IMG/VR virus record: IMGVR_UViG_3300042691_040393
Location: 1 to 25,983 of that record
Reading direction: 5' to 3' (one strand)
Length of the DNA: 25,983 nucleotides
Source: a virus
A program made the position numbers and the translations under genes. Shown in pieces: positions 1 to 4,633 of the stretch (positions are counted from its first letter, which is position 1; every line of letters starts with the position of its first letter). The notes beneath the pieces were generated by a model, which was not told the origin of the DNA, made no database searches, and worked only from the letters and a program-made list of their open reading frames with translations.

Positions 1-137
1 TGGCAGAGCACGCAATTGCTGGAGAGTGTATCATCCAACGCAACTTTAAGTGGTTTGTGCACAAGCTTGCAGGCTACGCTGGCAGTAGTGCAGTGTATGT
101 CGAAAAGGAGTTTGAAGAGGGCTTTGTTTTCTCCTAA
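1..137 (+). CDS. C-terminal end of a hypothetical protein (partial)
   Basis: An open frame enters from the left edge (first full codon at base 3) and ends at TAA 135-137, giving 44 residues. It begins AEHAIAGECIIQ and ends EFEEGFVFS. The composition is ordinary for a soluble protein, with aromatic residues, lysines and an acidic end, and the frame has no stop across the visible part. I do not recognise the family and the start lies outside the window. The stop is followed at once by the recurring AGTRTAGC motif and a GC hairpin, the same arrangement seen after the gene at 574-1257, which supports this stop as a real gene end. Confidence 0.6.
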   Translation, partial: AEHAIAGECIIQRNFKWFVHKLAGYAGSSAVYVEKEFEEGFVFS

Positions 138-176
138 AGTGTAGCAAACTCTCAGGGGGCAGAGTATAAAGCCCCC
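138..176 (+). promoter_or_regulatory. Recurring intergenic element, copy 1 (motif plus GC hairpin)
   Basis: The motif AGTGTAGCAAACTCTC starts directly after the stop codon at 137. It is followed by a perfect 6-bp stem, GGGGGC (155-160) with GCCCCC (171-176), and a 10-base loop AGAGTATAAA. No run of T follows, so it does not look like a classical intrinsic terminator. A closely related arrangement follows the gene ending at 1257, and a third motif copy lies at 1667. It could be a processing site, an RNA-stability hairpin or a promoter region. The role is unknown. Confidence 0.5.
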
Positions 177-199
177 ACCCATTCAATCGCCACAATGTT

Positions 200-361
200 A
201 TGACAATCCGCATCTCTTTTCTTGCACCTTACCCTCGCTTCAATGGTGAGAGAAAGCATCAGGAATTTGCAACGATTGCAGAGGCTAAAAGTATGATCGA
301 CTTTTATGATTCTCTGGGATATTATGATCCTAAGATCGAAACTTTTGTGGAAAAAGAATAG
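200..361 (+). CDS. Small hypothetical protein, 53 aa
   Basis: ATG 200 to TAG 359-361 encodes 53 residues beginning MTIRISFLAPYPRFNGERKH and ending KIETFVEKE. An earlier ATG at 195 hits a stop after one codon, so 200 is the usable start. No clear Shine-Dalgarno sequence precedes it. The protein mixes an aromatic N-terminal half with a charged C-terminal half and has no membrane segment. I do not recognise it. Its leader resembles that of the gene at 1320: the same motif and hairpin, a CAATC/CGC-containing spacer, and both genes open with ATGACAATC. The two may therefore be expressed in the same way, although the rest of the proteins are not alike. Confidence 0.55.
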   Translation: MTIRISFLAPYPRFNGERKHQEFATIAEAKSMIDFYDSLGYYDPKIETFVEKE

Positions 362-374
362 TTAAAGTTTTATG

Positions 375-476
375 ACAGGGGAGCCACAGCAGCTCCCCAC
401 GGCATGGTAGGATAGGTGAAACCGGCAGAGGGTCCGAAGCCCAGTGACGATAAGTGAGCCACGCTCACCCTGCCAT
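375..476 (+). ncRNA. Candidate structured RNA in the 362-573 spacer
   Basis: Several helices can be drawn. A 7-bp hairpin pairs GGGGAGC (378-384) with GCTCCCC (392-398). An 8-bp closing stem pairs ATGGTAGG (404-411) with CCTGCCAT (469-476), with one G-T wobble. Inside it are GGT/ACC (415-417 with 421-423), GGG/CCC (430-432 with 440-442) and a 6-bp hairpin GTGAGC (454-459) with GCTCAC (463-468). This is a multi-helix junction of about 70 nt. Features such as GGTGAAACC followed by a C-rich segment and a 3' end AGCCA...ACCCTGCC recall cobalamin-type riboswitches, possibly the shortened marine AdoCbl-variant class. That assignment is only a hypothesis from eye comparison. It lies upstream of the gene at 574. 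Other cyanophage RNA classes (wcaG, PhotoRC, Downstream-peptide) remain possible. Confidence 0.4.
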
Positions 477-573
477 AAATTAAATTTGTGAATGAATGTA
501 ACAGGATCCTGACATTGGGTCGCGGTGCGGCTGCCGATCGCCTACACTTTAGGAGTCGTCAGGGATTCCTTCC

Positions 574-1257
574 ATGCCTACCGCCACCGCCACCGATCGC
601 GCCGCCGCCCTCTCCCGCGCGGCAGCTCACGCCGCCCTGCGCGATCCGCAGCAAATGACCGTAACCGCGCGCGGCGAGCTTGTGAGCTTTAGCAGCCGTC
701 TTAGCGACGATGCCGCGCAGGATCTCCTGCAATGGTGCCAGGGATCGTTTGCACGGTCTCTTTATCAGCAGTCGCGCGATCGGCAGCTGTCAGCCTCCCA
801 GCTGGCATGGGCTCACAAGCTGTCCACGGATCTCCTGCAGGCAGAATCTGCAGAATCCCAGAATAGCGGTGAACCGCAATTTGGCCGCCTATTTGAGGTG
901 TTTAAGGCCGCAAAAGCTCGCGGATTGAAGCGTCTCACGCTGCGTTTGAGCGGTGTGAATGTAAAGCCTAGCCGTGATCTTACGATGCTGTGGGTTACTT
1001 CCCAAACAGAAAAAGAGGAAGGTAATTATGGTTTGCAACCCAAGTATCTGGGTAAAGTTACACCTAACCGCCTAGATTCTCGCCTCTCCGATGATGTCAA
1101 AGCCGTGCTACTTGAGGCAGCTGCTGATCCTCTCACCGCTGCAATCCGGTACGGTCGTGAAACCGGCAGCTGCAGCTGCTGCGGTCGTGATCTCACAAAT
1201 GCCGAGTCGATTCGCCTAGGAATCGGTCCTATTTGCCGTGAGAAGTTCGGCCTCTGA
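574..1257 (+). CDS. DUF6011-type protein with C-terminal zinc-finger-like motif, 227 aa
   Basis: ATG 574 to TGA 1255-1257 encodes 227 residues. AGGG at 561-564 lies 9 bases before the ATG and AGGAG at 551 lies further away. The last 28 residues hold cysteines at 200, 202, 203 and 221 in a C-x2-C-G-R-x-L and G-I-G-P-x-C pattern, typical of the DUF6011 family, which I take to bind a metal. The middle (about 105-165) looks like a small beta-rich domain seen next to this finger in other proteins. The first 50 residues are Ala/Arg-rich. Function is not known; nucleic-acid binding is a guess. The gene is strikingly GC-rich (46 of 60 bases are G or C in 601-660), unlike the structural block. The reverse-strand frame covering 1026-1307 is a shadow of this gene. 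Confidence 0.8.
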   Translation: MPTATATDRAAALSRAAAHAALRDPQQMTVTARGELVSFSSRLSDDAAQDLLQWCQGSFARSLYQQSRDRQLSASQLAWAHKLSTDLLQAESAESQNSGEPQFGRLFEVFKAAKARGLKRLTLRLSGVNVKPSRDLTMLWVTSQTEKEEGNYGLQPKYLGKVTPNRLDSRLSDDVKAVLLEAAADPLTAAIRYGRETGSCSCCGRDLTNAESIRLGIGPICREKFGL

Positions 1258-1298
1258 GTATAGCTAACTGTCCTGGGGTACGACATTAAACTGCCCCA
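1257..1298 (+). promoter_or_regulatory. Recurring intergenic element, copy 2 (motif plus hairpin)
   Basis: AGTATAGCTAACTGTCC begins on the last base of the stop codon of the DUF6011-type gene. It runs into a 7-bp stem, TGGGGTA (1274-1280) with TGCCCCA (1292-1298, one wobble), around an 11-base loop. There is no T run. The order (stop, motif, hairpin, spacer, ATGACAATC) is the same as at 135-208. Confidence 0.5.
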
Positions 1299-1319
1299 CA
1301 ATCCCATCGCTATTTGATC

Positions 1320-1646
1320 ATGACAATCGCAACTCGTGGCACCATTGTTTACACTCCCACCGTTAAGGATTGGGTTGGTTTGTATCTCGAACTGTTTGAG
1401 GTTGTTTTCTGTTTTATGGTTGCAATCCTGCGTGAGTTTGTATCACTTACTGTGCAGGCAGTTAAGTTTATTGAACAGTGGCAAGAATGGCGTTGGTTTG
1501 GTAGGTTGGGACCTGTAGAAGTTGGCTTCGATTGTCAACAACAATGGGATGATCTAGAGGTAGTTTGGTTTAGTTGGGATCGCAATTGCAAGGGGTTTAG
1601 CGTATACTGGTGTCGTCAAGATGGTTGGGTTAAGGTGAGCTGGTAA
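1320..1646 (+). CDS. Tryptophan-rich hypothetical protein, 108 aa
   Basis: I chose ATG 1320 over the in-frame TTG at 1314 because the ATGACAATC opening is shared with the gene at 200. TAA is at 1644-1646. The protein has a hydrophobic stretch at about residues 19-49 (LYLELFEVVFCFMVAILREF and onward) that could be one membrane segment or an amphipathic helix. It then has a Trp-rich half: 10 Trp in 108 residues, at 18, 54, 57, 59, 76, 83, 86, 97, 103 and 108. No family is recognised. The C-terminal half, with spaced W and alternating charged residues, may be a small beta domain. No ribosome binding site is obvious. Confidence 0.6.
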   Translation: MTIATRGTIVYTPTVKDWVGLYLELFEVVFCFMVAILREFVSLTVQAVKFIEQWQEWRWFGRLGPVEVGFDCQQQWDDLEVVWFSWDRNCKGFSVYWCRQDGWVKVSW

Positions 1647-1656
1647 CAGGTATTTC

Positions 1657-1697
1657 ACAGGTGCACAGTATAACTAACCGTGCACCTGTATTCTTTA
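1657..1697 (+). terminator. Long hairpin after the 108-aa gene, with motif copy 3 in its loop
   Basis: A perfect 10-bp stem, ACAGGTGCAC (1657-1666) with GTGCACCTGT (1680-1689), encloses a 13-base loop AGTATAACTAACC. The loop is the third copy of the recurring AGTATARCTAAC motif. The 3' side is followed by ATTCTTTA, which is only weakly T-rich, so this may be a terminator or a transcript-end stabiliser. It starts 10 bases after the stop codon at 1646. Confidence 0.5.
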
Positions 1698-1924
1698 TAG
1701 TATTAAAACCGTATAAAGGTATAAAGTGACAGTCTAGAAAGTGTCACAGGGACAGTTGCCCGATCGCCCATGCCGTGGTAGGGTTGGGCCATGCGTTAAA
1801 AAAGATGGGTCCCCATAAGCTATAAAGCTATCCACTCGCCTCATAAGTATCAAACGCATAAAAAAATCAAAAAACCCCCACAAGAAAAAAAATTCGCCCA
1901 CTATAAAAAATATTTCCAGACCTC
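1690..1924 (+). other. Gene-free stretch with a relative of the 375-476 element and short repeats
   Basis: I see no credible gene here. Direct repeats GTATAAAG lie at 1711-1718 and 1719-1726. A 6-bp hairpin pairs GTGACA (1726-1731) with TGTCAC (1742-1747). From 1746, ACAGGG, CCCA and TGGTAGG recur at the same spacing as at 375 (30 bases from ACAGGG to TGGTAGG in both). GCCCA (1766-1770) can pair with TGGGC (1785-1789). AAGCTAT occurs twice at 1817-1831. From about 1860 the sequence becomes A-rich with C runs, and composition shifts toward the AT-rich pattern of the rest of the window. Confidence 0.45.
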
Positions 1925-2116
1925 ATGCTAAAAGTAAACACAAAAACAATCTCTGCCAAAAAAATCCGCCGCCAAAAAAATCCCCCAAAACCTTATTGGA
2001 ATTTTTGGAAAGTTGTGTTTGCTGGTTGGTTAATTCGTTATCCGAAAACTTGCATAAAATTAATTGGTTTACCAATCGGATTCCTTTTAGTGATGATATA
2101 TAATGCAATCAAATAA
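1925..2116 (+). CDS. Small basic membrane-associated protein, 63 aa (hypothetical)
   Basis: ATG 1925 to TAA 2114-2116. Residues 1-23 are strongly basic (KTISAKKIRRQKNPPKP). They are followed by two hydrophobic stretches, about 25-37 (WNFWKVVFAGWLI) and 46-59 (LIGLPIGFLLVMIY), which could be one or two membrane passes. No signal peptidase site is seen. There is no clear ribosome binding site; the leader is A-rich. The next gene starts 8 bases after the stop, which suggests a small operon. A reverse-strand frame overlaps almost exactly. I prefer the + strand because all neighbours are on + and the residue pattern is more protein-like. Function unknown. Confidence 0.5.
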   Translation: MLKVNTKTISAKKIRRQKNPPKPYWNFWKVVFAGWLIRYPKTCIKLIGLPIGFLLVMIYNAIK

Positions 2117-2124
2117 AATACCTT

Positions 2125-2310
2125 ATGAATAAGATCTATCACATCTATGTAAGAAATGAATGCATTTACCATTCATTACCAAAAGAAGATTTCGATAAAC
2201 TGTGGGATTTCGTGAAAAAGCTCACATGGCTCACAGAGATCGATGAAACTGATATACAATATGAAGAGGTCACAATAAACAAAGAATTTGTTCTAAATTC
2301 TTCCTATTGA
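2125..2310 (+). CDS. Conserved cyanophage-type small hypothetical protein, 61 aa
   Basis: ATG 2125 to TGA 2308-2310. The sequence opens MNKIYHIYVRNECIYHSL, followed by a helical, charged stretch with KLWDFVKKLTWL and ends with an acidic segment and EEVTINKEFVLNSSY. From memory, short proteins with a YHIY...C.YHSL.EEEF pattern are common hypothetical genes in T4-like cyanophages, and I place this one there by resemblance only. It has no membrane segment and no known catalytic motif. It sits 8 bases after the 63-aa gene and before a late-promoter-like site. Confidence 0.7.
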   Translation: MNKIYHIYVRNECIYHSLPKEDFDKLWDFVKKLTWLTEIDETDIQYEEVTINKEFVLNSSY

Positions 2311-2315
2311 CAAAT

Positions 2316-2323
2316 CATAAATA
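2316..2323 (+). promoter_or_regulatory. Putative T4-type late promoter (CATAAATA)
   Basis: ATAAATA at 2317-2323 matches the core of T4 and cyanophage late promoters (TATAAATA / NATAAATA), which need the phage sigma gp55 and no -35 box. It lies just after the stop codon at 2310 and 36 bases before the glycosyltransferase-like start, a suitable place for transcription of 2359 onward. Confidence 0.55.
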
Positions 2324-2358
2324 GAACGCTAAAATTGAATTGGAGTTTATTTTAATCC

Positions 2359-3129
2359 ATGGCAAAAGGTTTTACTGTAAAAGCAAAAGCACCCACTACT
2401 GAAAGAGCAGAAGAGTGGGACTACGAAAAAATTAAAGAACGCATGAGAGGCAAAAGCATTGTATTTTGTCTACCAGGAAGAGGATGTTCATTTACTTTCC
2501 TCAAGGCATTTGTCCAATTATGCTTTGATCTAGTACAAAATGGAATGAGTATTCAAATTTCACAAGACTATTCATCCATGGTGAACTTTGCTCGTTGTAA
2601 GTGTCTAGGTGCAAATGTACTTCGTGGACCAAAACAGATTCCTTGGGACGGCAAATTACAATATGATTATCAACTATGGATTGATAGTGATATTGTTTTT
2701 GATTCTAGCAAATTCTGGCAACTTTGTGATTTAGCACTACCAGAAGAAGGAGAAGAAAAGGAAGTAGTTGCTGGCTGGTATTGTACTGAAGATGGTCGCA
2801 CTACATCAGTCGCCCATTGGCTCGAAGAAGAAGAATTCCGTCAGAATGGTGGAGTTATGAATCATGAGACTATCGAGAGTATCAGTAAGCGTCGTAAGCC
2901 ATTTACAGTTGATTATACTGGATTTGGTTGGGTTCTGATTAAAAATGGAGTATTCGAAAACCTTGAGTATCCTTGGTTTGCTCCAAAGATGCAACAGTTC
3001 GAATCTGGTGCAGTACAAGATATGTGTGGAGAAGACGTTTCATTCTGTCTCGATGCAAAAGAAGCAGGATTTGAAATCTGGTGTGATCCACGAATTCGAG
3101 TTGGTCACGAAAAAATCCGTATCATATGA
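2359..3129 (+). CDS. Glycosyltransferase-like protein (GT-A fold), 256 aa
   Basis: ATG 2359 to TGA 3127-3129, with GGAG at 2342-2345 upstream. The protein looks like a nucleotide-sugar transferase of GT-A type. IVFCLPGRGCS (34-44) begins the core. D109-S110-D111 in WIDSDIVF is a good D-x-D metal and nucleotide-sugar site. Residues 137-150 (VVAGWYCTEDGRTT) and the C-terminal GEDVSFC (224-230) with H250 resemble the acceptor-side and catalytic E-D part of such enzymes. In this family the D-x-D aspartates coordinate the divalent cation of the sugar nucleotide. Substrate and acceptor are unknown; it could decorate a virion or host surface glycan. T4-like cyanophages often carry such a gene beside structural genes. 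The next gene overlaps its stop by four bases. Confidence 0.8.
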   Translation: MAKGFTVKAKAPTTERAEEWDYEKIKERMRGKSIVFCLPGRGCSFTFLKAFVQLCFDLVQNGMSIQISQDYSSMVNFARCKCLGANVLRGPKQIPWDGKLQYDYQLWIDSDIVFDSSKFWQLCDLALPEEGEEKEVVAGWYCTEDGRTTSVAHWLEEEEFRQNGGVMNHETIESISKRRKPFTVDYTGFGWVLIKNGVFENLEYPWFAPKMQQFESGAVQDMCGEDVSFCLDAKEAGFEIWCDPRIRVGHEKIRII

Positions 3130-3266
3130 TCAATATCCTATACAAAGGAAGAAAAATTTATACAAATCTTACAGAAGAAGAATCAACAGAGATTCTTCTT
3201 GAACTCGCAGAAAAGTCTTACAATGGCGAGATTGATGCAAATGAAATTGAATTGGAGGAAGTTTAA
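3126..3266 (+). CDS. Small acidic conserved hypothetical protein, 46 aa
   Basis: ATG 3126 overlaps the preceding stop (ATGA), and TAA is at 3264-3266. The protein reads MINILYKGRKIYTNLTEEES and ends EIDANEIELEEV. The start is decided by the overlap, which implies translational coupling to the glycosyltransferase-like gene. I recall cyanophage ORFs with the same pattern (a short beta start, then TEEE, then a helix with an acidic end) in this genome position, but give no function. No cysteines, no membrane segment. Confidence 0.7.
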   Translation: MINILYKGRKIYTNLTEEESTEILLELAEKSYNGEIDANEIELEEV

Positions 3267-3409
3267 TGGCAAAAATTAAGAGTCTGAGTGGAGCAGTACA
3301 CATTGAATCCAAACCCAAAAAATCCCGACAGGGTGATGGGAAGCATACAAAGTATGCTGCATCGAGCAGGAATAAAGCTCGAAAGCCTAGCCGAGGGCAA
3401 GGGACTTAA
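3266..3409 (+). CDS. Small basic conserved hypothetical protein, 47 aa
   Basis: ATG 3266 shares its A with the preceding stop (TAATG), and GGAGG at 3254-3258 provides a good ribosome binding site. TAA is at 3407-3409. The sequence starts MAKIKSLSGAVHIESKPKKS and continues with RQGDGKHTKYAASSRNKAR, ending in GQGT. It is Lys/Arg/Ser-rich and low in hydrophobic residues, so it is probably disordered and may bind nucleic acid or a virion surface; that is inference. Similar basic proteins with an RQG.GKHTKYA segment occur, from memory, next to baseplate genes of T4-like cyanophages. Confidence 0.75.
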   Translation: MAKIKSLSGAVHIESKPKKSRQGDGKHTKYAASSRNKARKPSRGQGT

Positions 3410-3427
3410 ATAAAATAGAGTTATTAT

Positions 3428-3452
3428 AGAGTGCTACATGCACTCTTTTTTT
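3428..3452 (+). terminator. Strong intrinsic terminator
   Basis: A 7-bp stem AGAGTGC (3428-3434) with GCACTCT (3440-3446), a 5-base loop TACAT and a run of seven T (3446-3452) make a textbook intrinsic terminator. It closes the small-gene cluster that ends at 3409. The next coding start, ATG 3453, follows the T run directly, so that gene probably relies on read-through or on a promoter I cannot place. Confidence 0.8.
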
Positions 3453-3905
3453 ATGTCTAAAAAGGATTATATTTTAAACTGGATTAAAGAAATTTCTGAG
3501 ATTCATCCGGAATTGGGTGGGTTTTCTGTGTGTCCTTATGCCCGATTGGCCCTTTATGAGATTATAGATACTAGTGTAGAGAATATAACACCCGTTGAAG
3601 GGTATGATGTTGTTATTTTTATTATTGAAGATGATCTAAATTTAGACCAAGTTCAAAATTGGGTGGAATTTTACAATAAAAAGTACGAATCTTGGAAATT
3701 CTTTGAGGATTGTGCTACATATGACACTTACATCAACGGAATTAAAACAAATAATGGAAAATATAATCTAATTTTAGCTCAACCAAAGGAAAAATTAAGA
3801 AAATTTAGAGAAAAATTAGCAAAAACAGAGTATTATTCGCATTGGGATGCAGAATACCTAAAAGAAATACTGGAAGATGACTACGATTTGATTGACATGG
3901 GATAG
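3453..3905 (+). CDS. Conserved cyanophage hypothetical protein, 150 aa
   Basis: I take ATG 3453 as the start. The upstream in-frame ATG 3438 sits in the terminator loop and would add MHSFF read from the stem and T run. The protein begins MSKKDYILNWIKEISEIHPE and has the blocks GFSVCPYARLALYEII, YDVVIFIIEDD and FFEDCATYDTYINGIKTNNG, ending in an acidic helical tail. From memory this pattern is a conserved hypothetical protein in T4-like cyanophages. Two cysteines, one in each conserved block, could be functional. There is no known catalytic motif and no membrane segment. The TAG stop is at 3903-3905. Confidence 0.75.
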   Translation: MSKKDYILNWIKEISEIHPELGGFSVCPYARLALYEIIDTSVENITPVEGYDVVIFIIEDDLNLDQVQNWVEFYNKKYESWKFFEDCATYDTYINGIKTNNGKYNLILAQPKEKLRKFREKLAKTEYYSHWDAEYLKEILEDDYDLIDMG

Positions 3906-3948
3906 CAACCCCATAAAAAGTTCTGATTTTCACTAATCAAGAGCAAAA

Positions 3949-4203
3949 ATGACCAAAAAAGTAGACAAAAACCGAGAATACATGATGAATATGTGGGGAA
4001 CTGAATACTTATCGAGCGATTATGGGTGGGAGAGTAAACTCGAAAGACAAAAAATGCTCCGTGAGATCTCAAATGATGAGTTAACACCAAAAAAACATGA
4101 TTTTGTTTTACAAAATGAGTTACATTCTGTTATTCGTAATGATGATGACTATGACGATTGGGAATATGGGACAGAACCATTATATGAATTTAAAAAAATG
4201 TGA
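3949..4203 (+). CDS. Small hypothetical protein with acidic C-terminus, 84 aa
   Basis: ATG 3949 to TGA 4201-4203. The protein begins MTKKVDKNREYMMNMWGTEY, then has a mixed helical middle and an acidic stretch NDDDYDDWEYGTEPLYEFKK. No family is recognised, although its position directly before gp25 is a usual place for a short uncharacterised gene. There is no clear Shine-Dalgarno sequence. The stop codon partly overlaps the late-promoter-like site before gp25. Confidence 0.6.
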   Translation: MTKKVDKNREYMMNMWGTEYLSSDYGWESKLERQKMLREISNDELTPKKHDFVLQNELHSVIRNDDDYDDWEYGTEPLYEFKKM

Positions 4204-4210
4204 ATAAATA
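4203..4210 (+). promoter_or_regulatory. Putative late promoter before gp25 (AATAAATA)
   Basis: AATAAATA begins on the last base of the preceding stop codon; the ATAAATA core is at 4204-4210, 21 bases before the gp25 ATG. It fits the cyanophage late promoter NATAAATA and would drive the long baseplate operon. Confidence 0.65.
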
Positions 4211-4231
4211 AGATAGAAAAACATAAAATAA

Positions 4232-4633
4232 ATGTCAATAGAACGAATAAGTAAAGAATTTAAAGACATTAGTATGTCTTTCCAAGTAAATCCTTTTACT
4301 TATGACATTATTGGCATTAAAAATGAGACTGCAATTGCAAGATCAGTTAGAAATTTAGTATTAACCCTTCCAGGTGAAAGATTCTTCAATCAAAATCTTG
4401 GTTCTAGTGTAAATAAATTACTTTTTGAAAATATGGATGATCTAACTGCTGCAAGTATTCAAGATGAAATAAGAACGACAATCAATAATTATGAGCCAAG
4501 AGTGAATTTGAGGTCCGTAGAGGTCAATCCAGACTACGATCAGAATCAATTTGACATTACTATTACATATGACATCATAGGTATTGATGCATTACCACAA
4601 CAATTATCATTTGCACTATTACCAACAAGATAA
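4232..4633 (+). CDS. 25: Baseplate wedge subunit gp25
   Basis: ATG 4232 to TAA 4631-4633 encodes 133 residues, close to the 132 of T4 gp25. It fits the GPW/gp25 family: an N-terminal helix, DIIGIKNETAIARSVRNLVL, then LPGERFFNQNLGSSVNKLLF, then a helix and NNYEPRVNLRSVEV. In T4, gp25 is a wedge component next to gp6 and resembles the inner-sheath base of contractile systems, so it helps join the baseplate to the sheath. gp6 starts on the next base, so the two are probably translationally coupled. No Shine-Dalgarno is visible; the leader is A-rich. Confidence is high from motif and position. Confidence 0.93.
   Translation: MSIERISKEFKDISMSFQVNPFTYDIIGIKNETAIARSVRNLVLTLPGERFFNQNLGSSVNKLLFENMDDLTAASIQDEIRTTINNYEPRVNLRSVEVNPDYDQNQFDITITYDIIGIDALPQQLSFALLPTR

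Noticed and set aside
155-176. Intrinsic terminator at the GGGGGC/GCCCCC hairpin
   Set aside because: The stem is strong but no T run follows, so I list it only as part of the recurring element.
405-475. tRNA-like cloverleaf (71 nt) in the spacer upstream of 574
   Set aside because: The closing stem and three hairpins suggest a tRNA, but the D arm is too short, the third hairpin lacks a TTCRANT loop, and there is no anticodon arm of normal shape.
502-511. Perfect 10-bp palindrome CAGGATCCTG
   Set aside because: A single short palindrome with no repeat, paired site or clear position relative to a promoter; it may be chance.
1026-1307. Reverse-strand open frame opposite the DUF6011-type gene
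   Set aside because: It lies opposite a gene with a recognisable C-terminal motif, and high GC content produces long shadow frames.
1923-2108. Reverse-strand open frame over the 63-aa gene
   Set aside because: It overlaps the + strand gene almost fully; all neighbours are on + and the + product has a more natural basic/hydrophobic layout, although this choice is not certain.
2945-3202. 85-aa + strand frame overlapping the glycosyltransferase-like gene
   Set aside because: Out of frame with a well-supported gene and with the overlapping 46-aa gene; no family signal.
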